Source of the DNA: CAVWDI01 sp046259385
GTDB taxonomy: Bacteria > Chloroflexota > Anaerolineae > Anaerolineales > UBA4823
Assembly (NCBI GenBank): GCA_046259385.1
Contig: JBJYWI010000122.1
Coordinates: forward strand, 1-7,055
DNA length: 7,055 nucleotides
Reading direction: 5' to 3'
The stretch's first letter is position 1. Each line of letters starts with the position of its first letter. Under the pieces are notes generated by a model. The model saw only the letters and a list, made by a program, of their open reading frames with translations, made no database searches and was not told the origin of the DNA. Made by a program: the position numbers and the translations under genes. This document shows positions 1-5,740 of the stretch, piece after piece.

Positions 1-47
1 CTGAACCACCAACCAGTCGCGAATCCAATTAGTGCTTTCTCAGCAGC

Positions 48-95
48 AAAAAAAACGCCGTTGATCAATAATCAGATCAACGGCACTTTAATTTT
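48..95. terminator. Rho-independent-type hairpin, probably bidirectional
   Basis: A perfect 10-bp stem (57-66 GCCGTTGATC pairing with 75-84 GATCAACGGC) encloses an 8-base loop (67-74). On the - strand the stem is followed, after one G, by eight T (the A run at 48-55), a textbook intrinsic terminator. On the + strand the tail is the weaker ACTTTAATTTT (85-95). The + strand use would end a gene lying left of the window. The stronger - strand tail would stop transcripts coming leftward, antisense through rsmG. Stem and tails are seen directly; termination is inferred. Confidence 0.75.
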
Positions 96-145
96 GACCA
101 TTATTTAACTGATAGAGCTTTGTAGTTTCATTTGATCCCAAAAGG

Positions 146-151
146 TATAAT
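146..151 (+). promoter_or_regulatory. Candidate -10 element (TATAAT) before rsmG
   Basis: A perfect TATAAT hexamer ends 7 bases before the preferred rsmG ATG at 159. I see no convincing -35 box 16-18 bases upstream (123-128 reads TAGTTT). If it is a real promoter, transcription would start at or next to the ATG, giving a leaderless mRNA. It overlaps the AAAGG (141-145) that could instead be a ribosome binding site, so the two readings compete. In AT-rich DNA such a hexamer can occur by chance. Confidence 0.25.
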
Positions 152-158
152 TCAGGTC

Positions 159-878
159 ATGCAAGAATTTATTCAAACCACATATTCTCTGCTGGGGATT
201 GAATTATCGAAAACCCAGATAGATGCTTTAACTTATTATGAGAATGAACTAATCAACTGGAACAAGAAATTTAATCTCACCACAATAAAAGATCCAGAAA
301 AAATCAGAATTAAACATTTCCTTGATTCCTTCACATGCTCCCTTGAATTTAACAATAATTATTGCGATAGTATTATCGATGTAGGAACAGGTGCTGGATT
401 CCCAGGAATTCCGCTCAAGATTGTATACCCGAAAATTAAGCTCACCCTTGTTGAATCAGTCGGTAAAAAGGTTGAATTCTGTGAGCACGTTATCCATAAA
501 ATCGGATTAAATAATGTAGATGTTATTCATTCAAGAGCGGAAACTTTAGGGCAAAATCCTGAATATAGACAAAAATTTCGCTGTGCAGTTTCAAGGGCGG
601 TTGCAGTGATGCCAACACTGGTTGAATATATTCTTCCATTGCTGGTCGTAAATGGAGTCATGATTGCAATGAAAGGTCCTGATGCCCCCGCAGAGGCACA
701 TGAAGCTGAATATGCAACAAGTCTATTGGGTGGACATTTACGGAAACTGCGTCGAATTACATTACCAGGAGTCGCTGAAGACCGCTACCTTGTAGTTATT
801 GACAAAGTGGCAGCGACGCCGGAAAAATATCCTCGCAGGATAGGAATTCCCCGGAAACGTCCTTTAAAAACTGGATAA
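159..878 (+). CDS. rsmG: 16S rRNA (guanine(527)-N(7))-methyltransferase RsmG (GidB)
   Basis: SAM-dependent enzyme that in known members methylates N7 of G527 (E. coli numbering) in 16S rRNA; acts on the small ribosomal subunit in the cytoplasm. Counting from the ATG at 159, the 239-residue protein shows the family marks in order: W34-N35 and NLT at 39-41, KHFLDS at 52-57, the SAM-binding loop DVGTGAGFPGIPL at 74-86, ES..KK at 99-104, the SRA motif at 145-147, and a basic C-terminus with YPR..G.P.K.PL (224-236). The frame also permits a TTG start at 132 (9 more residues), but that codon has no ribosome binding site. The ATG gives 239 aa, within the usual family length, and has AAAGG at 141-145, 13 bases upstream, a rather long spacing. 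The gene stands alone on the + strand and converges on the MOSC gene. Family assignment is very secure; the start is less so. Confidence 0.96.
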   Translation: MQEFIQTTYSLLGIELSKTQIDALTYYENELINWNKKFNLTTIKDPEKIRIKHFLDSFTCSLEFNNNYCDSIIDVGTGAGFPGIPLKIVYPKIKLTLVESVGKKVEFCEHVIHKIGLNNVDVIHSRAETLGQNPEYRQKFRCAVSRAVAVMPTLVEYILPLLVVNGVMIAMKGPDAPAEAHEAEYATSLLGGHLRKLRRITLPGVAEDRYLVVIDKVAATPEKYPRRIGIPRKRPLKTG

Positions 879-889
879 TTATCTCAAGC

Positions 890-1390
890 TCACAGGTTAT
901 TTACAATCCGAATCGAATCGCCAATTTGTACTCTCCCTCCCTGAAGCACCCTTGCATATACTCTTGACCAGCCAGGTTTTACTTTTTGAGATATCCTGCT
1001 GTATTCGTTTCTCATAAAATATTTTTCAATTGTCCTGCATGGAGATGTAAATGAGGTTACCTGGATTCTAACTCCCCTACCGGTCATCAATATTACCCCA
1101 GGAACCACAGTTTCCCAGTTTAGACCCGATAAGGTTATGTTCTCACCCAGGGCTCCAGGAAACACCGGGTGTCCTTCAGTCTGCAATTGATTTATTCTCT
1201 CCAATGAATATAAGCATAGAGCTCTTTCGAATCCACCATGGACATCTGAACTGCTTTGTTGGTCACCAACTAAACCCAGTTCCACCAATTCACAATTCTC
1301 ACAAGCGAATTTTGGGACACCACCTCTGGAAATGTTAATTTGAAAAATTCTTCCATTTTTACCAGAATGAAGGCTTCTCCTATCAATCAT
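890..1390 (-). CDS. MOSC domain-containing protein
   Basis: A 166-residue single-domain MOSC protein, the beta-barrel fold shared with the C-terminus of molybdenum cofactor sulfurases and with YiiM/YuaD-type proteins. Visible family marks: N-terminal strand GRIFQINIS (13-21), GD at 42-43 followed by HGG (51-53) and RALCLYS (56-62), the FPGALGEN loop (77-84), the conserved cysteine in TSPCRTIE (C118), and a closing GDSI (157-160). The cysteine is the residue proposed to carry sulfur in this family. The substrate is unknown, and no cofactor synthesis or molybdoenzyme gene lies nearby. An extra CxxC (C30, C33) sits just before the first GD; its role is not clear. The ATG overlaps the last codons of recF by 8 bases and has a GGAGG ribosome binding site, so translation is probably coupled to recF. 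Fold assignment is firm, function open. Confidence 0.9.
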   Translation of the reverse strand: MIDRRSLHSGKNGRIFQINISRGGVPKFACENCELVELGLVGDQQSSSDVHGGFERALCLYSLERINQLQTEGHPVFPGALGENITLSGLNWETVVPGVILMTGRGVRIQVTSFTSPCRTIEKYFMRNEYSRISQKVKPGWSRVYARVLQGGRVQIGDSIRIVNNL

Positions 1391-2606
1391 TTCTAATTAA
1401 GCCTCCAACAATATGCCATACTTGTGCGAGTTCGATAAAATCATCAGTAAATTGATTCTGATCAGCTGTTGTAATAAGAGCTTGATCGCTGGATTGAATG
1501 TAGGATAACAAATCTGATTTTCGTATAGGATCTAATTCCGATATTACTTCATCCAATAATAGTACTGGCCAATCACCCGACCGCTGGTGAATCCAATCAA
1601 CTTCAGCCAATTTGCTGGCTAGGACTGCAGTTCTGCATTGTCCGCGTGAACCATATTCTCCTAAATCTATGCCATTGCTGATAAATCTCAGGTCATCCCG
1701 GTGTGGACCAATTGTCGTCATGCCACGTTCTATCTCGATTTTATGGTTACTTGATAAAGCATTAAAAAATCGATTTTGGATATTTTCATACGTGAATCCT
1801 GACCTGATTACAGGAGCATCTAAAGGTAGAGGGAACTGGTCGTTTGCTTCCTTTACAGGATCAAAAGAAGGGACATATTCTATTCTCATAATTTCAGCCT
1901 CACGCGTAAGTTCTGAGTGCACTTTTTGAGCTATTTGCTCAATTTCAAGTGATGCACGAATCCGTTCTAAGATCAATTTTGCTCCTTCAATTGAAAGCTT
2001 CTCATCCCAGAAAGACAATTGATCCTCATCGCCACCCCGGTCACCGAGCTGTTTCAATAGGGCATTTCGCTGGCTTAATATTCTCTTATATTCTCTAAGA
2101 ATCTCTACATAGGAAGGTAAAACCTGGCTGATTGCGATATTCAAGTACCGACGACGATCTTCAGGTGAACCCTCTATTACCCTCAACATTTGAGGCAGGA
2201 ACAGAACCGCATTGAAAATCCCGATTGTTTCACTCGCCCTTTTCTTAATTCCATCTAATAGGATTTCTTTTCTGACTCTGAACGTACTACCAGAATTAGC
2301 TTTTTCCTGAATAATCCGTATTTCAATTTGATGCGAATTTCTTGATTTAGAAACCTGTAGTTTTTCCTGTAACTCTGCCTGAATTCTGGCTACTACAATA
2401 TTATCCCTTGCAGCCACAAAATTTATTAATTGGCGATCGCTATTGGCTTGGTAGGAATCAAATGTGGCCAGAAAATAAACCGCCTCCAAAAGGCTTGTCT
2501 TTCCCTGGGCATTGCTTCCAACCAACAAAACCAACCCGCCAGGAACATCGATATCCAGGCGGGCGAAATTGCGGAAATTTGTCAGAGAGAGATGGCTAAG
2601 ACGCAT
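1383..2606 (-). CDS. recF: DNA replication/repair protein RecF
   Basis: An SMC-like ATPase of the RecFOR pathway, which loads RecA at single-strand gaps. The 407-residue protein opens with the typical LSLTNFRNF (6-14). Walker A is GSNAQGKTS (30-38), with Ala where most members have Gly. The RecF-specific GSPEDRRRYLN is at 146-156, IGPHRDDL at 299-306, the ABC-type signature GSRGQCR at 319-325, Walker B VLLLDE at 348-353 and the D-loop SELD at 356-359. All ATPase elements are present, so the protein should be functional; it is slightly longer than the common 360-390 residues. The ATG at 2606 is preceded directly by an in-frame TGA, so no longer start exists. No Shine-Dalgarno is visible there, and with def ending 24 bases upstream, re-initiation after def is plausible. 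The usual dnaA/dnaN/gyrB neighbours are absent from the window. Confidence 0.95.
   Translation of the reverse strand: MRLSHLSLTNFRNFARLDIDVPGGLVLLVGSNAQGKTSLLEAVYFLATFDSYQANSDRQLINFVAARDNIVVARIQAELQEKLQVSKSRNSHQIEIRIIQEKANSGSTFRVRKEILLDGIKKRASETIGIFNAVLFLPQMLRVIEGSPEDRRRYLNIAISQVLPSYVEILREYKRILSQRNALLKQLGDRGGDEDQLSFWDEKLSIEGAKLILERIRASLEIEQIAQKVHSELTREAEIMRIEYVPSFDPVKEANDQFPLPLDAPVIRSGFTYENIQNRFFNALSSNHKIEIERGMTTIGPHRDDLRFISNGIDLGEYGSRGQCRTAVLASKLAEVDWIHQRSGDWPVLLLDEVISELDPIRKSDLLSYIQSSDQALITTADQNQFTDDFIELAQVWHIVGGLIRND
1402..1406 (-). promoter_or_regulatory. Ribosome binding site of the MOSC gene inside recF
   Basis: GGAGG on the - strand (1406 down to 1402), 11 bases before the ATG at 1390. 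It lies within the last codons of recF, so ribosomes finishing recF would uncover or use it. It supports the ATG at 1390 as the real start. Confidence 0.6.
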
Positions 2607-2630
2607 TCAAGGAAAATAATTCAGACATTT

Positions 2631-3146
2631 TTATTGTTCTGCAGGTGACACCTGAGATACTTCTTCTTTGAGCTCCCAGATCTTTTCGGCACGATCAATA
2701 TAGAGAACGCCATCCAGATGGTCAACCTCATGTTGGAAGATTCGAGCTAACCATCCTGCAGCTTTAACCTTTATGGGTTGTCCCGCACGATTAAAACCTT
2801 TTACAGACACGCTTTTTGGACGCTCGACATCTCCAACAAACCCAGGGATTGACAGACATCCCTCCGTGCCTACCGTCACTTCTTTTGAAAATCGAGATAA
2901 TTCTGGATTGATAACAGTATACAATTTTGGTTGGACATCTGGATTTTCTTCATCCCCAAATTCAACGACTATTACTCTCAGCGGAACATCTACCTGGGGT
3001 GCTGCCAAACCCACTCCCGGTGCCACACGCATTGTCTCGATCATGTCATCAACCAGCGTCCCTAATTCTTCATTAAAACTGGACACCTTGCGCGCCCTTG
3101 ACCGGAGTATAGGCGCGGGTAATGTTACGATTTCTTTAACAGCCAA
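2631..3146 (-). CDS. def: Peptide deformylase
   Basis: A metalloenzyme that removes the N-formyl group from the initiator methionine of new proteins at the ribosome exit. All three family motifs are intact in 171 residues: motif 1 GVGLAAPQ (44-51), motif 2 EGCLSIPG (96-102 region, metal ligand C98) and motif 3 QHEVDHLDG (138-146; metal ligands H139 and H143, catalytic E140). Length is normal for a bacterial enzyme. No in-frame ATG or GTG fits: the start is a TTG at 3146 with AGAGG five bases upstream, and upstream the frame reaches a stop at 3171-3173 without another usual start codon. It lies 56 bases after the membrane-protein gene and 24 bases before recF, which it probably shares a transcript with. 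Function is secure; the TTG start is well supported. Confidence 0.97.
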   Translation of the reverse strand: MAVKEIVTLPAPILRSRARKVSSFNEELGTLVDDMIETMRVAPGVGLAAPQVDVPLRVIVVEFGDEENPDVQPKLYTVINPELSRFSKEVTVGTEGCLSIPGFVGDVERPKSVSVKGFNRAGQPIKVKAAGWLARIFQHEVDHLDGVLYIDRAEKIWELKEEVSQVSPAEQ

Positions 3147-3151
3147 ATCAT

Positions 3152-3156
3152 CCTCT
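3152..3156 (-). promoter_or_regulatory. Ribosome binding site fixing the TTG start of def
   Basis: AGAGG on the - strand (3156 down to 3152), 5 bases before the TTG at 3146. An ATG at 3151-3149 directly abuts it but is out of frame and would give only eight codons before TAA, and it is too close to the AGAGG to be used well. The site therefore decides for the TTG. Confidence 0.6.
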
Positions 3157-3202
3157 TTTGTTATTATGATTTATTCTAATTGTACACGATGCCTTGAGTG
3201 AA

Positions 3203-4840
3203 TTAAATCGAATTGGGTGAAAACCCAGATTGATCTGTATGTTTATGATAAATGGCTAACCAGTCTGCGACGCGCTCTCGATCCTGGGCAGCTTTTAGCT
3301 TCTCAAGTCGGTCCTGTTGATCAGTCATTCGCACGAATATCTCATTCTGGACTTGGGCTGGATTATAAACATCAAAAAATTGAAATTTTTCCGCACCAAT
3401 ATTGACAGTCACAGTTCCATAATTTAAATACAAGCCAATTATTCCAACCCGATTGTGTTCCAGACTCAATATATTTTCAAGTAATGCTGATTTCTTGTTT
3501 TCACGACCCAACGGTTTCCTTTCAATATCAAAAATTTTCTCTCGCGTCACCACATATATATCATTGCACCAGTCAAGAAATTGATAAACCCATAATCCAA
3601 CTACACCAACAAAAAAGGTAATCCAGAATCCAAAGGCAAATGGATTATAGGTTTCGGATTGCAATAGGTAGTAGAAAACTATAAGTATCCCAAGGATTAC
3701 TAAAGATTGAAGCCAAATTTTCTTTACCAGAACAAACCAGTGTTTCCTGTAAATTATCTTTTCCTCTTCCTCATATCTGACGTTTATCAATCTGTCGTAA
3801 GAAAATCTACGGGATGCATATATGTTTTGTTCAACATTAGGATCTTCTACGGTACCCCCTTTCTTGACAGCTTTTCCGTCCAACAAACCAAGTCGCTTAC
3901 GTAAAGCTAAATCCATGACCTCATTGTCATTCCCTCTTGTTATTTCTCTCTTTCTTGACTGAAGACCATTGATAAACTCAACCATCAAACCAGGCGACCG
4001 GATGTGATGCATTGGTATTTCATCTGTATAAGTTTTAACAATTAAGTTCCCATAATCAATGAACAATCTTAATCCTGATAGCGTTAAAACCTTCAGCGAA
4101 AGTACCGATATTAAAGGTGCCTCCTGGCGGCTTTCATAAAAAAAAGGAGATCTTTCTATCCAGATTACACGTTTATTTGTAACAACATAATAATCATTTC
4201 TCCAATCTTTCCACCACCATATTCCAATTCCTGTAGTTGCCAGTACCCCCAAAGCAGCAACTACAATATTGAAAACAGCATATGAAACATTCAACCACCG
4301 GATTATAGCTATCAGGGGAATCCATATCATAAAAAGAGCTAAGTACTTAAGTATCAAAAAAAACTCATGTCTCCTGGCGATCATATATACAGCTTCATCA
4401 TCGCTTAACCAATCGAAAAGTTCATTACGAACCATTTCACGACTTTTTGCTGTTGCGCAAAGCACTTCCATTATCAGCGGATTTTTATTTTGTAATGAAA
4501 TTAAATTTGCCTTCGGGTATTTCAAGAGAGTCAAATCATCCAACGCCAAAGCCCGTGCCTGATAAAAGCAACTTTCTACACATTCCTCACCAAGAAAATC
4601 ACCTCGATTAAGGGTTGCGAATCTTCTGACTTTACGTCCCTTTTTTATCTCAAGTGAAACTCTTCCTCGTAAAATAAAATAGATATATTCAGCTGGCTCA
4701 TTTTTAATATAAATTGTGTCGTTTTTATGTTTGGATATGATATCCATATCCATAATCAAATGCGACATCTGCCAGTCGGTTAAGGTTTTGAATAGAAATG
4801 ACTTCCGTAAGAAATCGAAGATTTCATCATTTTTATGCAT
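3203..4840 (-). CDS. Membrane protein: cyclic-nucleotide-binding domain plus two TM-bPH2 repeats
   Basis: A 545-residue protein of recognisable domains but unknown role. Residues about 15-130 form a Crp/cNMP-type cyclic-nucleotide-binding domain. Its phosphate cassette keeps G84-E85 and, 11 residues on, R96, so nucleotide binding is possible. Hydrophobic segments at about 161-180 and 187-209, and again at 374-393 and 402-421, look like two TM hairpins. Each is followed by a bacterial PH-like (bPH2) domain (about 212-295 and 423-505). The halves are an internal duplication: DWRNDYYVVT (212-221) aligns with DWCNDIYVVT (423-432), and IER, LSL and YG recur at a constant offset of 211 residues. 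A charged, possibly helical tail (507-530) ends the protein. No DNA-binding helix-turn-helix is seen. The ATG at 4840 has an in-frame stop two codons upstream; its ribosome binding site is weak. Probably a membrane sensor or scaffold, which is inference. Confidence 0.85.
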   Translation of the reverse strand: MHKNDEIFDFLRKSFLFKTLTDWQMSHLIMDMDIISKHKNDTIYIKNEPAEYIYFILRGRVSLEIKKGRKVRRFATLNRGDFLGEECVESCFYQARALALDDLTLLKYPKANLISLQNKNPLIMEVLCATAKSREMVRNELFDWLSDDEAVYMIARRHEFFLILKYLALFMIWIPLIAIIRWLNVSYAVFNIVVAALGVLATTGIGIWWWKDWRNDYYVVTNKRVIWIERSPFFYESRQEAPLISVLSLKVLTLSGLRLFIDYGNLIVKTYTDEIPMHHIRSPGLMVEFINGLQSRKREITRGNDNEVMDLALRKRLGLLDGKAVKKGGTVEDPNVEQNIYASRRFSYDRLINVRYEEEEKIIYRKHWFVLVKKIWLQSLVILGILIVFYYLLQSETYNPFAFGFWITFFVGVVGLWVYQFLDWCNDIYVVTREKIFDIERKPLGRENKKSALLENILSLEHNRVGIIGLYLNYGTVTVNIGAEKFQFFDVYNPAQVQNEIFVRMTDQQDRLEKLKAAQDRERVADWLAIYHKHTDQSGFSPNSI

Positions 4841-4906
4841 ATCTTATTACCAGCAATTTTTTATCCAAAATCATTTCAAATTTACGAATTCAAAATTATC
4901 ACCGTT

Positions 4907-5740
4907 TTATATATCTGGGATAATAATTTCTGGACGATTGCCAGTTTTTCGTTCCCAAGGTTCGGCATTAATTTCCGCAAAATGGCTCAGGGAATTCGAT
5001 AAAATGCTATGAGATTCAGAATTCATGGGTCGAGTCCCGAATCCTTCCAGAACGATTACTGCATAAGGGAAATTCCTAAGTTCAGTTATAAGGTTAGGGG
5101 TGACGGAAGGAAGGATTAGTCCTTTCAGGGGATATTTCTTTATCTTTATCAGCTTTTGTTTGTCCAGAAAAATCCTTGAAAAAACCACCCTGTCATTATA
5201 AGCAGACAGGGAACCGCCGATAAGCAGGTTGGCATCATTCGATAGCATAAAATCAAGTAAATAACCTGCACCCAGTTTTCCATTTCCCCAAACCCCCTGA
5301 ACAACTGCACCTTTTGATTCTATAACCGCGCCTTTTTGAGGACATAAATCAACAACTTTTCCTGAAAGTCCAGCTTTCAGGTAATAAGATTTTCCGCTTT
5401 CTTTTAGAATGGCCACCCCTCCGTAAACCTTCTGAAGAGTTCCGGTGAATGGAGCTCTTACAATCCGTTTGGTTATCCCTCGGGGTCCGGCCAGGATATC
5501 CCCTTTTCGGAATTCTCTCCCAGAAGGAAAATTTAAATGTTTTTTAACTTCTTCCGCAGATACCCCTAACCCACGCGCCACATCCAACCCAAAATAATTG
5601 GAATTAATCTTAGTCTCCGCAATAACATCATCCGGTCTTACTCGCTCCCCCTTTCGTACAAGGACTTTCCCTGGTGTTTTCAAGATCCTTATCCTTTGAA
5701 TTTTAGTATTCAAAGCGATTTGAACTGAGCCTGCGATCAT
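4907..5740 (-). CDS. Uncharacterised protein with barrel-sandwich-like segments, partner of the MutL-like gene
   Basis: I do not recognise a named function. The 277-residue protein has no signal peptide or TM helix. Its N-terminal half contains several Gly/Val-rich turns of the kind seen in barrel-sandwich hybrid (biotinyl/lipoyl-like) folds: PGKVLVRKGERVRPDDVIAE (23-42), FRKGDILAG (77-85), VRAPFTGTL (94-102) and LSGKVVDLCPQKGAVIE (125-141). A conserved-looking QGVWGNGKLGAG follows (148-159). No lipoyl/biotin-type MKM lysine motif is present. The C-terminal half (about 160-277) has alternating beta/alpha character with YAVIVLEGFGTRPM (226-239) and ends in RPEIIIPDI. The start is secure: the ATG shares its A with the stop of the upstream gene (TAATG) and has GGAGAGG 8 bases upstream. 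Such tight coupling suggests it acts with the MutL-like protein. Structural reading is inference. Confidence 0.8.
   Translation of the reverse strand: MIAGSVQIALNTKIQRIRILKTPGKVLVRKGERVRPDDVIAETKINSNYFGLDVARGLGVSAEEVKKHLNFPSGREFRKGDILAGPRGITKRIVRAPFTGTLQKVYGGVAILKESGKSYYLKAGLSGKVVDLCPQKGAVIESKGAVVQGVWGNGKLGAGYLLDFMLSNDANLLIGGSLSAYNDRVVFSRIFLDKQKLIKIKKYPLKGLILPSVTPNLITELRNFPYAVIVLEGFGTRPMNSESHSILSNSLSHFAEINAEPWERKTGNRPEIIIPDI

Noticed and set aside
1..47. Possible tail of a + strand gene entering from the left (stops at 2-4 and 30-32 in two frames)
   Set aside because: A + strand gene ending before the hairpin is plausible, but fewer than ten codons are visible and no frame can be chosen.
890..1390. 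Assignment of the MOSC protein to molybdenum cofactor sulfuration
   Set aside because: The single-domain form is found in several roles and no molybdenum cofactor or molybdoenzyme gene is in the window, so only the domain is named.
1612..1929. 105-codon open frame on the + strand, antisense to recF
   Set aside because: A shadow of the recF reading frame with no family signature and no ribosome binding site.
2773..3201. 142-codon open frame on the + strand, antisense to def
   Set aside because: It lies wholly over def and its upstream gap; the protein has no recognisable motif and def has all three catalytic motifs intact.
3147..3202. Possible - strand promoter before def (CATAAT and TAGAAT hexamers)
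   Set aside because: No matching -35 element at 16-18 bases; such hexamers are expected by chance in AT-rich DNA.
4841..4906. Possible promoter or terminator in the AT-rich 66-base gap
   Set aside because: I found no -35/-10 pair with acceptable spacing and no stable stem; the GAATTC and AAATTT palindromes are too short to mean anything.
4716..5012. 98-codon + strand open frame bridging the gap between the membrane-protein gene and the barrel-protein gene
   Set aside because: Most of it is antisense to the two genes; composition is that of AT-rich shadow translation and no family is recognisable.
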